A DNA stretch of 64,000 bases, taken from Bacteroidales bacterium Phil12 (GTDB lineage: Bacteria; Bacteroidota; Bacteroidia; Bacteroidales; P3). Below, piece by piece: positions 18,073 through 27,242 of the stretch. Under the pieces are notes generated by a model that was not told where the DNA came from, searched no databases, and saw nothing but the letters and a program-made list of their open reading frames with translations. Location: NCBI GenBank assembly GCA_002633275.1, contig NWBO01000158.1, positions 1-64,000 of the forward strand. Direction: 5' to 3'. Every line of letters starts with the position of its first letter. Position 1 is the stretch's first letter. The translations under genes were made by a program, and so were the position numbers.

Positions 18073-18729
18073 ATGTCCAAATTCAATTTGAAAATATTAA
18101 AGAAAATGAAAGAAAAGAACATAAATTCAGAGAACCTCGACAAGAACGAGAATCAACAGTCTAAGGCTGAAAATCAACAAAACAATAATACCGAAGAGAC
18201 AAACAAAGCAAAGGATAAGACAAAAAAAGATTTCAAAGACGATAAAAAAACTGATTCCAAGAAGTCTGAAACCGATAAAGTCGAATCTATGGGCGAGAAG
18301 TTGCAAGAAATGAACGACAAGTACTTGCGTTTGTATTCGGAATTCGAGAATTTCAGAAAGCGTACTTCAAAAGAGAAATTGGAATTAATATCCAATGCAG
18401 GCGAAAGGCTTATAAAAGAGTTGTTGCCTGTGTTAGATGATTTCGACAGGGCTTTGCAGTCAATGGCGAAAAGCGAGGACGAACAGACCAAGCAGACTTT
18501 GGAGGGCATAACCCTTATATATAAGAAGTTTTATGCTACTTTGGAGCGCGAGGGCTTGAAACCTATCAACGCCAAAGACCAAGTTTTTGATGAAAACTTA
18601 CACGAAGCAATAGCCCAAATCCCTGCACCGAGCGAAGAGATGAAAGGTAAGGTTATCGATGAGACGACAAAAGGCTATTACCTAAACGAAAAAGTTATCC
18701 GCTACTCCAAAGTAGTGGTTGCGAACTAA
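18073..18729 (+). CDS. grpE: Nucleotide exchange factor GrpE
   Basis: GrpE releases ADP from DnaK. The N-terminal 75 residues are a highly charged, low-complexity Lys/Asn/Glu region. The conserved part begins MNDKYLRLYSEFENFRKRT (a long coiled-coil helix) and continues through LLPVLDDFDRAL to the C-terminal beta domain with VFDENLHEAI and VIRYSKVVV. Start choice is open: ATG at 18073 or ATG at 18106 (MKEKN). dnaJ follows after 90 bp, while dnaK lies 40 kb away, so the operon is grpE-dnaJ only. Confidence 0.93.
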   Translation: MSKFNLKILKKMKEKNINSENLDKNENQQSKAENQQNNNTEETNKAKDKTKKDFKDDKKTDSKKSETDKVESMGEKLQEMNDKYLRLYSEFENFRKRTSKEKLELISNAGERLIKELLPVLDDFDRALQSMAKSEDEQTKQTLEGITLIYKKFYATLEREGLKPINAKDQVFDENLHEAIAQIPAPSEEMKGKVIDETTKGYYLNEKVIRYSKVVVAN

Positions 18730-18819
18730 GGTAACGCATAACATATTGGCGGTTGCGTTTTTACGCACCAAAGGTTTGTTGTTCGTAATTTGATAAAAAG
18801 AATAAAAAAACACAAAGAT

Positions 18820-19992
18820 ATGGCAAAACGAGATTATTATGAGGTCTTAGGTGTGAGCAAGACGGCGAGTGATGACGAATTGAAGAAAGCGTATAGGAAA
18901 TTAGCGTTGAAATATCACCCCGATCGTAATCCCGGAGACAAAGAAGCGGAAGAAAAGTTCAAAGAAGCGGCAGAAGCATACAGCGTTTTGAGTGATAAGG
19001 ACAAGCGTGCAAGATACGACCAGTTTGGTGAAGCGGGCTTAGGCTCAGACGGAGGTTTCTCAGGCGCAGGAATGGATATGAACGACATATTCTCTATGTT
19101 CGGCGACTTATTCGGCGGTCGTGGCGGCGGCTTTTCGGGATTTGACTTCGGCGGTTTTTCGAGCGGCGGTGGTTCAAGACGTTCTTCCCGTCGTGTAAAT
19201 AAAGGTTCTAACTTGCGTATTCGCCTAAAACTTACTTTGGAAGATATTGAAAAAGGCGTAGAAAAGAAAATCAAAGTCTCCAAATACGTTCCTTGTAAGA
19301 CATGTAACGGTAGCGGAGCAAGAGCGGGCAGCGGTATGGACACTTGTCCTCAATGCCACGGTTCGGGTGTAATAATCCAAACTCAGAGAACAATCCTTGG
19401 TCAGATGCAAACGCAGAGTGTCTGTCCGACATGTGGTGGCGAGGGTAAGGTAATCAAAGACAAATGTCCCGATTGTCATGGCGACGGTATCGTAAAAGGC
19501 GAGGATATAATAACGATAAACATTCCCGCAGGCGTTCAAGACGGTATGCAACTGTCTTTTTCGGGCAAGGGTAACGCAGGAGCGCGCAATGGTGTGGCGG
19601 GCGATTTGATTGTATCGATAGAAGAAATTCCTCATAGCGTCTTTGAGCGTAACGGCAACGATATTTGTTTGCAGACATACGTAACTTTCCCTCAGGCAGT
19701 GCAAGGAACGACTATCGAAGTGCCGACTCTGACCGGTAAAGTCAAGTTTAAGATTGAACAAGGTATGCCGAGCGGCAAGATATACAGATTGAAAGGTAAG
19801 GGACTTCCGGAATTTCAAAATCCATACACACGTGGCGACTTGTTGGTTCGAGTTGATGTTTGGGTGCCTAAGAATACGACAAAGCAGGATCGGGAATTGT
19901 TGGATAAACTCGACACTTTTGACAATTTCAAGCCTAACCCGACTCAAAAAGACCGCAGTTTCTTCGACAAGATGAAAGATATGTTTTCATAG
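18820..19992 (+). CDS. dnaJ: Chaperone DnaJ
   Basis: A full Hsp40 of 390 residues. The J domain occupies residues 1-70 with the HPD motif in KYHPDRN, then a Gly/Phe-rich region (about 75-125, rich in GGFSG). The zinc domain has four CxxCxGxG repeats: [24 protein letters not shown] and CPDCHGDG. The C-terminal substrate-binding part follows. It stimulates DnaK ATPase. The ATG at 18820 gives the standard [12 protein letters not shown] start; the in-frame TTG at 18790 is too early. GC content is visibly higher here than in neighbours, as is common for conserved chaperones. Confidence 0.96.
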   Translation: MAKRDYYEVLGVSKTASDDELKKAYRKLALKYHPDRNPGDKEAEEKFKEAAEAYSVLSDKDKRARYDQFGEAGLGSDGGFSGAGMDMNDIFSMFGDLFGGRGGGFSGFDFGGFSSGGGSRRSSRRVNKGSNLRIRLKLTLEDIEKGVEKKIKVSKYVPCKTCNGSGARAGSGMDTCPQCHGSGVIIQTQRTILGQMQTQSVCPTCGGEGKVIKDKCPDCHGDGIVKGEDIITINIPAGVQDGMQLSFSGKGNAGARNGVAGDLIVSIEEIPHSVFERNGNDICLQTYVTFPQAVQGTTIEVPTLTGKVKFKIEQGMPSGKIYRLKGKGLPEFQNPYTRGDLLVRVDVWVPKNTTKQDRELLDKLDTFDNFKPNPTQKDRSFFDKMKDMFS

Positions 19993-20349
19993 AACTTATA
20001 AATATCTTTTACGACTTGAAATATGAGTTTTGATTTTTTGAAATATAAAATCAAATCAAGTATTTAATGACTATAAATTCAATATCAATAAACAGATATT
20101 TTGAAACTGCATTGGCAATACTAACAATTTACAACTGACTTTTGTGAAAAATTGTCAGTTGTAAATTTTTTCTTTTCTTAGTTTTATGCTTTTTTCTTTG
20201 AATTTTTTAGATTTAATCCATTGTGATTTAGCCTCAAACTTCAAATGACAGGTGTAAAACTTCAAATTGGAAAGCGTAAATATATAGTTGGAAGAAAGAG
20301 AAATTGAAAATAAAAACAAATTATTAACGTTTCAAAACGAAAAATAAGT
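19993..20349. other. 357-bp gap between dnaJ and a secreted-protein gene
   Basis: It contains one strong hairpin (20126-20167, listed separately) and a direct repeat of AACTTCAAAT (around 20237 and 20258). No reading frame, RNA gene or TAnnTTTGC promoter was recognised. Confidence 0.5.
20126..20167 (+). terminator. Terminator of grpE-dnaJ
   Basis: A perfect 14-bp stem AATTTACAACTGAC (20126-20139) pairing with 20154-20167, 14-nt loop, then TTTTTCTTTTCTT. It lies 134 bp after the dnaJ stop. Confidence 0.8.
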
Positions 20350-20883
20350 ATGAAAAAGTTTTGTATTATTATTTTGAGTTTGGTAGCCGTTGTTACGATT
20401 TATGCACAGAACAGTTCTAACATACCGAAGTTTATGGGTATTCCAATTGACGGAACTGAAAAACAGATGACAGAAAAACTGCAAACAAAAGGATTTACGG
20501 AAGGTAAAGATGAAGGCTGGCTTGAAGGTAAATTCAATGGACAAGATGTCGGACTTAAATTGATGACAAATAAAGGTAAGGTTTATAGAGTTTTTATAGT
20601 ATATTACAGAACGGAATTCAAAAAGGTAATCATAAATGAATATAACTATTTATTTGAGCAGTTTAAGAACAATAAAAATTATAAATATTGTTATGGCAAA
20701 CAATTGAATGATAATGAAAATTTGTCCTATCACCTTGCTATGCAAGACAAATCATACGAAGCCTCGTGGGTCGCGAAGATAGGGACTGTTGTTTGGTTTG
20801 ATATAATCAGTAGTAATGGCAGATATAGTTTGTTATTGCGATATGATAATCCAAAAAACAGACCGAATGGTGAAGACCTTTGA
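20350..20883 (+). CDS. Secreted protein of unknown function
   Basis: A 177-residue protein with signal peptide MKKFCIIILSLVAVVTIYAQ. The segment KFMGIPIDGTEKQMTEKLQTKGF (split here as KFMGIPIDGTEK and QMTEKLQTKGF, residues about 27-49) is a pattern I recognise from many uncharacterised Bacteroides periplasmic proteins. The rest is a mixed alpha/beta region with several tyrosines and no catalytic motif. It is alone and shares a bidirectional terminator with the convergent htrA. Confidence 0.75.
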   Translation: MKKFCIIILSLVAVVTIYAQNSSNIPKFMGIPIDGTEKQMTEKLQTKGFTEGKDEGWLEGKFNGQDVGLKLMTNKGKVYRVFIVYYRTEFKKVIINEYNYLFEQFKNNKNYKYCYGKQLNDNENLSYHLAMQDKSYEASWVAKIGTVVWFDIISSNGRYSLLLRYDNPKNRPNGEDL

Positions 20884-20920
20884 TTTTGGAGAGTTTGAAT
20901 TTTGACTGAGAAAAACTAAA

Positions 20921-20959
20921 ATAAAAGGAGTGAGAATTTTACATTCTCACTCCTTTTAT
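20921..20959. terminator. Bidirectional terminator between convergent genes
   Basis: A perfect 17-bp stem (20921-20937 with 20943-20959) and a 5-nt loop, flanked by A-rich and T-rich sequence. It serves both the + gene ending at 20883 and htrA ending at 20982. Confidence 0.92.
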
Positions 20960-20981
20960 TTATCATATGTATCTTGTGAAA

Positions 20982-22367
20982 TTATAAAACCATTATGATG
21001 AAATAGCGTAAGCCCGTCTTCGGATAAAAACCTTCCATTTGGATACGACCTTTTCGTTTGTTTAAGTTCGTGGCATCGGAAAGACTTAAATTGCTCTTGC
21101 CGTCAATGGAGGTGATGATAAAGCCGCTGTTGATATTGTTCTCTTTCAATTTGCCTTTCTCTACACTGACAACATAAAGTCCGCCGTCCAAATTGTATTC
21201 TTTCATCTCCTTGTCCGTTACGGTGCGTATCTTGGCTCCCAAAACTTCGACAACGTTGCCGTTTTGTTTGCTTTCCAATTCATCGGCTGCACTCTGGCTT
21301 GATAAAGTTACGTTCTTGGTTAGGATTTCTTCGCCTCTGCGGATTGTAAATACGGCTGTCTCGTTCGGAGATAACTGTGTCATACTTTCAAGCATCTGTG
21401 AAGCGGTATGAACGTCCTTGCCGTTGATTTTGGTTATCACATCGCCTGCCTTGATGTCGGCTTTGTCGGACGCTCCGCCTTTAAGAACGCTCTCGACATA
21501 CATACCGTTGTTGTCTTTTAAGTGTTTGTCGGTTTGCAATTGGCCATCAATCTCGGTGGTTATCAAACCGGCGTTGGCGATTTGCGTTTGGCCGTATTGA
21601 ATTATGTCGCTGACAACTTTCTTTACTATATTGACAGGAATTGCAAAGGAGTAACCGGTGTATGAACCTGTGTTGGAGGATATGGCGGCGTTGATGCCAA
21701 TCAATTCACCGGAGGTATTGACAAGCGCACCTCCGCTGTTGCCGGGATTCATAGCGGCATCGGTTTGGATAAATGAGGTAAGGCTTTCGGTACTGCCCTT
21801 AGAGGAAAGGATATTGATGTTCCTTGCTTTGGCAGATACGATGCCTGCGGTAACGGTGGAGGTAAGGTTGAACGGATTGCCCACAGCCAAAACCCATTCT
21901 CCGACTTCGACGTTGTCGCTGTTGCCGTAGGTTATGGGTTCTAAGTCGGTGGCGTCGATTTTTATTACTGCCAAATCGTTATTGGCGTCAGAGCCGACGA
22001 TTGCGGCAGAGAAAACCCTTCTATCGTTGAGCGTTACAGTTATTGTGTCGGCGTCGGCTACAACATGGTGGTTGGTAACGATGTAACCGTCGTTGGAGAT
22101 GATTACACCCGAGCCTGCGGTATGGTAAAAGAATTTGGATTTCTGCTTAGGTCTTGATTGAGCGAAAGGATCAAAGTTGAAGAATTGCGAAAAGAAGTCG
22201 TTGTCGAAGAAATCGTCGAAATAAGTCGCTGTATTTTGACGATATGAGCATTGAATATAAACAACGGAATGAAGACTTTTCTTGCAAGCCATAGTAAAGT
22301 CTTGTGCTTGCGAAGTTGTTGCAAACAAACATATTGCAACAATGGTTGAAACAAATAATCTTTTCAT
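20982..22367 (-). CDS. Periplasmic serine protease, HtrA/DegQ family
   Basis: A 461-residue trypsin-like protease for envelope quality control. The signal peptide covers residues 1-21. The catalytic triad is His101 (TNHHVV), Asp131 (NNDLAVI) and Ser211 (GNSGGAL). A loop rich in Phe and Asp (about 50-80) corresponds to the LA regulatory loop. Two PDZ domains follow (about 265-350 and 370-450), with GMYVESVLKGGASDKADIK and GLYVVSVEKGKLKENNI. It is transcribed away from tamB, so two envelope-maintenance genes share one upstream region. Confidence 0.92.
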   Translation of the reverse strand: MKRLFVSTIVAICLFATTSQAQDFTMACKKSLHSVVYIQCSYRQNTATYFDDFFDNDFFSQFFNFDPFAQSRPKQKSKFFYHTAGSGVIISNDGYIVTNHHVVADADTITVTLNDRRVFSAAIVGSDANNDLAVIKIDATDLEPITYGNSDNVEVGEWVLAVGNPFNLTSTVTAGIVSAKARNINILSSKGSTESLTSFIQTDAAMNPGNSGGALVNTSGELIGINAAISSNTGSYTGYSFAIPVNIVKKVVSDIIQYGQTQIANAGLITTEIDGQLQTDKHLKDNNGMYVESVLKGGASDKADIKAGDVITKINGKDVHTASQMLESMTQLSPNETAVFTIRRGEEILTKNVTLSSQSAADELESKQNGNVVEVLGAKIRTVTDKEMKEYNLDGGLYVVSVEKGKLKENNINSGFIITSIDGKSNLSLSDATNLNKRKGRIQMEGFYPKTGLRYFIIMVL

Positions 22368-22471
22368 GACGTTTTAAGTTTTATTAACGATTGTATAACG
22401 CATAGTTTCGGTAAATAGTATTTATTTTGTGGTTTTTGTTGATTTTACATCAATAGATTTGATTTTTTTTA

Positions 22472-22480
22472 TATCTTTGC
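22472..22480 (+). promoter_or_regulatory. -7 element of the tamB promoter
   Basis: TATCTTTGC ends 11 bases before the ATG, so the 5' leader of the mRNA is only a few bases. Confidence 0.65.
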
Positions 22481-22491
22481 AGCCTTGAAAA

Positions 22492-25400
22492 ATGAAGGCT
22501 GAAAACTTAATAAAGACGATAGGAAAAAGAGTGGGACAGGTGCTGCTTGGCGTATTTGTCTTCGTATGGGTTGTTGTGGCGTTAATAAACACAACACCAG
22601 TGCAGTCGTTTTTGGCTTCGCAAGCGGCAAAGTTTTTTTCCGAGCAATGGAAAACAAAAGTGTCGATTGGGGCTTTGAGTGTTACGCCTTTCATTAACGC
22701 AGGTGTGAAAGATATTTACGTTGAAGACTTGAATAAAGACACTCTTTTGTATGCGTCATACGTAGAAGCCAATCTGTTTAACATACCAAAGGGGAAACAC
22801 ATAGTTGTAAGGAATGTGGAGTTGGATAATGCGGTGTGTCATCTTGTAAGAGAGAAAGGCAAGTTCAATTTTCAGTTTATAATAGATTATTTCGCCTCCG
22901 ACAAACCGAAAGAAAAGAAAGAAAGTAAGCCGTTGGTCTTAGAGGTTAAGGATATACGTTTGAATGATGTGGATTTTGTGTTGGCGAATAAAGATAGCGA
23001 GACTCAGGTTAAGAAAGGTTTGTTCGCATCTAATCTTATAGTGTGCAACGATATTAATATGCGTGCCAAGAATTTCAAGATGAAAGGCGTGGATATACAA
23101 GCCGAAATAGAAAAATTATCGGTTAGAGAGCGTTGCGGCATTGCTATTAATGATTTTAAGGGCGAAGTAAAGGTGTCGGATAAGGGAATGGAGTTGCACA
23201 AAGGCATTGTTAAGACAGACGATTCATTTTTGGACTTGGATGCTACGATGGCTACGACGAGTTTTCATACATATTCGTCTTTCGTCGATTCGGTTTACTG
23301 CACTGTTAAGATTAATGAAGGCTCGTTTGTGGATATGAAAGAAGCGTGCTATTGGAACGAAAGGATAAGCGGTGCAAAACAAAAGGTGTATCTTGCGTGT
23401 GAGGTAGCGGGTACGATAAGCGATATGAGTATAAAGGCAATGGACGTTCGAGTATCGCAAACCAATATCAACGCAACAGGACGTATAACCGGGCTGACGG
23501 ATATTAACAACACTGTATTCGATATAAACATCAATGAAATAGTTTCATCTGTTAAAGATTTCAAATCACTTAATGCAGGAACGCTTATACCCGATATGAA
23601 ACTGCCTGATATGGTTGCCCGATTGGGAACGGTGGAAGTGCTTGGCGAATTTAAGGGCAAGATAAATGATTTTGCGACCAAACTTTTGATAAGTACCGAT
23701 TTGGGTTCTGTTGATTTAATTGCTAAGGCAGAGCCGACAAAAGCCAATTTGACAAAATATGTTGCCGATATAAATTCCAAACGCCTGAACGTTGGAGTAT
23801 TCTTGGATAATACTCTTTTAGGCAATACAACGTTGAATGCACAAGCGGAATTGGTCGGAACCAATCCCGAAACGATGCAAGGAGTTTTGACGGCGGATTT
23901 ACGAAACTGCTATTTTAAGGGTAATAACTACAACGAAATAAAAGTACGTGGCGGTATTGACGGATATGATGTAAGCGCAAAGGCAAGTATTGACGATGAA
24001 TTGGTGCAATTTAGTGGTAATTGCGGTGTGAATTATAAGGATAAACCGACAATAAGCCTGCAAGCAGATATTGAAAACTTGGATTTGCATAAGATGAACC
24101 TTATGTCGTTTGCTGATACTACCGCAACAATTACAACAAAGATTAACGCAAATGTTGATAATTTGGATTTGGAACATCTGAATTGCTCGGTAGAATTGCA
24201 AGCAACGGAAGTGAAAACCAAAGGCTCGGATTACAAGATTGCAAACATCAATTTCGTTACAATAAATCAAGACAACACTAATAAAATAAACTTAACAAGC
24301 GATATAATAGATGCCGATATTTTTGGAAAATTTACGCTAAATTCTTTAACAAACGATATAAATCATTTATTGACGAATTATATTCCTGACTTTTCGGCTG
24401 TCGTTTCCGATATTAATGAAAAGAAAGCAAAAGACGACAAGACAAATAAAGAAGATAAGCAAAGCAAAACAGATAACGCAAACTACGAAGCACAAAGCGA
24501 TGTTGATTTTGCTGTAAGTGTGAAAAACGTAGATATTATTTGTTCGCTGTTTGATTTAGACCTTGACTTGCCAAAAGCAATGGATATTGACGGAAAAGTA
24601 AAGCAGGACACCTTGCTTGTTTGCAATGTCAATGCACCTAAAATACTTTACTCCAATATGGCTATTGACGGAAGTAAGATTAACGTTGCAACACGCAAAG
24701 GAGTATTGGAGTTAAGCGTTGATATGGATAAATTCGGTTTGTCGGATTCTTTGGCGTTCAAAGATGTTCGTTTGTTTAGCGAAATAGATTCCACAAACGT
24801 AAATCTATTGGCAAGAGTGGTGAAAAGTGATGATTCTTTAACCAATGCAAATATAGAACTGCATAGCACAATAGACGAAAACGGCTTTCAAGGTAATTTC
24901 CATAACACATTCCTAAATCTTCAAGGTACAAGAATAAACTTTAATAACAATCATATTATAGGTATTGCCAATAAGAATGTTTCTGTTTTGAATCTTATGA
25001 TTTCTTCTGCAACAAGTAAGATTGTTATAGATGGTAAAGTAAGTGATAAAGAGGCATTAACTTGCAATTTCGAAAATGTTGATTTATCCGTAATTAATCC
25101 GTTTATTGCTTCTACGGGTATGACGCTTAAAGGTATATTGAATAGAAATGTTGTCCTTAGAAATGTTATCTCTTCGCCAACATTTACTTCCAATTTGGTC
25201 GTTGATGATTTGGAAGTAAATGATGTTTATTTGGGTAAAGCGTGGCTAAATGTAGATAACAATATTTCGCCCGACGTGTTTAATGCCAATATAAAAATTC
25301 TTCATAAAACCGAAGGCAATGATATTATACCATTGCAGGTTATTGGTTTGGTCGCTCCTACAAAAGAGGAGCAATTGGATTTGAAAGTAAGTATGAATGA

Positions 25401-27003
25401 TTTTTCGTTGGTAGTTATCAAGTCTTTTGTTTCTTCATTTGCTTCGGAACTTGAAGGTTCATTGTCTTGTAAGGATTTATCGGTAAAAGGCAAGATGACT
25501 TCTCCCGATATTTGGGGAACTATTCACTGCAATAATGCAGCATTGAAAGTTAATATGTTGAATACAAAATATTGGTTGAATGACGATATAGTAATCAATA
25601 ATAATAAAATTGTTTTCAAGGACTTTGCATTGAAAGACGTGCAGGGCAATGAGATTACTGTTAATGGAGATATTGCTCATCAGAATTTCCAATCTTTTGA
25701 TTTGAATTTGCGTGTTGTTGCCGACAAAATTAAAATCCTTGACACAAAGGCAGGCAACGGAGAAATGTATTACGGAACGGCATACGCTTCGGCAAATGTC
25801 GATATTGCGACGCAGAATAATATGATAAACATTACCGGTAATGCAAGAACGGAACCCGGCACTTCTTTAACTGTGCCTGTAACGAGTAAAGAAAGTGCAA
25901 TGGAAAACGATTTCATAACATTCGTCAATCCTTTGCAGACATTGGACAGCACAAGCGATGTTAAAGTGAAAACACAAGAAACTAAATCCATTGGCTACAA
26001 TATTGATTTGGATTTGAATGTTAATCCCAACGCCAAACTATATATACCTATGGATTTTACGCAATTGAAAGGCGATTTGGCAGCAGCAGGTAATGGCGAT
26101 TTGAAGATTACAATGAATTCCGAAGGACGATTTTCTATGATTGGCAGTGTTGCTATTGCTGACGGAACGTTCGGATTCAATATTATGGACGTTATGGAAA
26201 AGAAATTTATCTTGCAACAAGGCGGAACATTGACTTGGAACGGCGACCCTGCCAAAGGGGTCTTAGATGTTTCGGCTATATACAAGACAAAGGCTTCTCT
26301 AACTTCTGTGTTGGGTAATGGCTACAATAAGCCTGTTGATGTTGAGAGTATTATTCGACTTACAGGCGAGATGACAAACCCTAAACCTTCTTTTGATATT
26401 GTACTGCCTAATACCGATGAGCAAACAGTTGAGCAATTGTTTATGTATATCGATAAGAGCAATGAGAAAGTTATGTTGGAGCAAACGGCAAGTTTGCTTT
26501 TGACCAATCAATTCTATCCTTCGCAAGGCGGTTACGAAACAGGGGCGTTATCAACCGGTGTTACCTCGTCTGTTATGGGTGTTGCTTTCTCGCAATTGTC
26601 GGGAATGGTTAGCAATATGGTAAAAATCGTTGATATAGATTTGAATTACACTGTCGGAGGAACGGGCGAGAATGCAGTAGCCGACCAATTGGATGCTACT
26701 CTTTCGAAATCGTATGGTAAATGGACGGTTGAAGTGAATACATCTTTTGGAGGAGGAACGTCTTCAACTTCGGCTGCCACAACCAACAATGGTTCGCAAA
26801 TCATTGGAGATGTTTCCTTGACTTACAAATACAACGAAAATCTAAACTTTGAGGTGTTCAACCACTCCAATGCAAATGATTTCACCAAATACAATATGTC
26901 TCCATACACGCAAGGAGCGAAGATAACTTACAAACGTGAGTACGACAGGGTGGAAGATATACTTAAACCTAAGAAAAACAAAAAGAATAAGACCAAAAAA
27001 TAA
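22492..27003 (+). CDS. tamB: TamB-like translocation/assembly module protein
   Basis: A very large (1503 residues) AsmA/TamB-superfamily protein. One membrane helix near the N-terminus (about 18-35, LGVFVFVWVVVALI) anchors it in the inner membrane, and the start resembles others of the family (TTPVQSFLASQAAKFFSEQW). The body is a long run of beta-strands predicted to form a periplasm-spanning groove. The C-terminal TamB domain (about 1150-1480) has DLKITMNSEGRFSMIGS and FILQQGGTLTWNGDP. Such proteins move lipids or help insert outer-membrane proteins. The extreme C-terminus is a lysine/asparagine tail. No tamA-like gene is adjacent. Confidence 0.9.
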   Translation: MKAENLIKTIGKRVGQVLLGVFVFVWVVVALINTTPVQSFLASQAAKFFSEQWKTKVSIGALSVTPFINAGVKDIYVEDLNKDTLLYASYVEANLFNIPKGKHIVVRNVELDNAVCHLVREKGKFNFQFIIDYFASDKPKEKKESKPLVLEVKDIRLNDVDFVLANKDSETQVKKGLFASNLIVCNDINMRAKNFKMKGVDIQAEIEKLSVRERCGIAINDFKGEVKVSDKGMELHKGIVKTDDSFLDLDATMATTSFHTYSSFVDSVYCTVKINEGSFVDMKEACYWNERISGAKQKVYLACEVAGTISDMSIKAMDVRVSQTNINATGRITGLTDINNTVFDININEIVSSVKDFKSLNAGTLIPDMKLPDMVARLGTVEVLGEFKGKINDFATKLLISTDLGSVDLIAKAEPTKANLTKYVADINSKRLNVGVFLDNTLLGNTTLNAQAELVGTNPETMQGVLTADLRNCYFKGNNYNEIKVRGGIDGYDVSAKASIDDELVQFSGNCGVNYKDKPTISLQADIENLDLHKMNLMSFADTTATITTKINANVDNLDLEHLNCSVELQATEVKTKGSDYKIANINFVTINQDNTNKINLTSDIIDADIFGKFTLNSLTNDINHLLTNYIPDFSAVVSDINEKKAKDDKTNKEDKQSKTDNANYEAQSDVDFAVSVKNVDIICSLFDLDLDLPKAMDIDGKVKQDTLLVCNVNAPKILYSNMAIDGSKINVATRKGVLELSVDMDKFGLSDSLAFKDVRLFSEIDSTNVNLLARVVKSDDSLTNANIELHSTIDENGFQGNFHNTFLNLQGTRINFNNNHIIGIANKNVSVLNLMISSATSKIVIDGKVSDKEALTCNFENVDLSVINPFIASTGMTLKGILNRNVVLRNVISSPTFTSNLVVDDLEVNDVYLGKAWLNVDNNISPDVFNANIKILHKTEGNDIIPLQVIGLVAPTKEEQLDLKVSMNDFSLVVIKSFVSSFASELEGSLSCKDLSVKGKMTSPDIWGTIHCNNAALKVNMLNTKYWLNDDIVINNNKIVFKDFALKDVQGNEITVNGDIAHQNFQSFDLNLRVVADKIKILDTKAGNGEMYYGTAYASANVDIATQNNMINITGNARTEPGTSLTVPVTSKESAMENDFITFVNPLQTLDSTSDVKVKTQETKSIGYNIDLDLNVNPNAKLYIPMDFTQLKGDLAAAGNGDLKITMNSEGRFSMIGSVAIADGTFGFNIMDVMEKKFILQQGGTLTWNGDPAKGVLDVSAIYKTKASLTSVLGNGYNKPVDVESIIRLTGEMTNPKPSFDIVLPNTDEQTVEQLFMYIDKSNEKVMLEQTASLLLTNQFYPSQGGYETGALSTGVTSSVMGVAFSQLSGMVSNMVKIVDIDLNYTVGGTGENAVADQLDATLSKSYGKWTVEVNTSFGGGTSSTSAATTNNGSQIIGDVSLTYKYNENLNFEVFNHSNANDFTKYNMSPYTQGAKITYKREYDRVEDILKPKKNKKNKTKK

Positions 27004-27065
27004 ATTTTTGTTATGAAAGCAAAACTACGTTTGATTGATAAGGAAAATAGTTACTCAAACGAGTA

Positions 27066-27128
27066 AATTAATATGAGTGATTAATTTATTAATCATTGAG
27101 ATTATTTTACTGATGTGAGTGATTATTT
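27066..27128. repeat. 21-bp tandem repeat array D (3 units)
   Basis: Units start at 27066, 27087 and 27108. The last reads TACTGATGT GAGTGATTATTT. Here the second half of the unit is GAGTGATTA instead of TTAACACTA. It sits in the 239-bp gap between tamB and the S46 peptidase gene. Confidence 0.75.
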
Positions 27129-27242
27129 TTTGGACTATGGAAGAGAGTTTTTTGAAAAGATATAGGCGTGTTTTTAATTGTTGAAAAGAAATAAAGAAAA
27201 GTACATACAAAAACAAAATAATATATTTAATAACTAAAAACT

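Noticed and set aside
19225-19947. Long reverse-strand reading frame (240 codons) opposite dnaJ
   Set aside because: It is antisense to a highly conserved gene and its translation has no family likeness. The same holds for reverse frames at 29875-30471, 42467-43060 and 58821-59387.
24269-24290. A repeat unit inside tamB (shares AACACTAATAAAAT with array A)
   Set aside because: Only one partial unit without a phased neighbour; likely chance in AT-rich codons.
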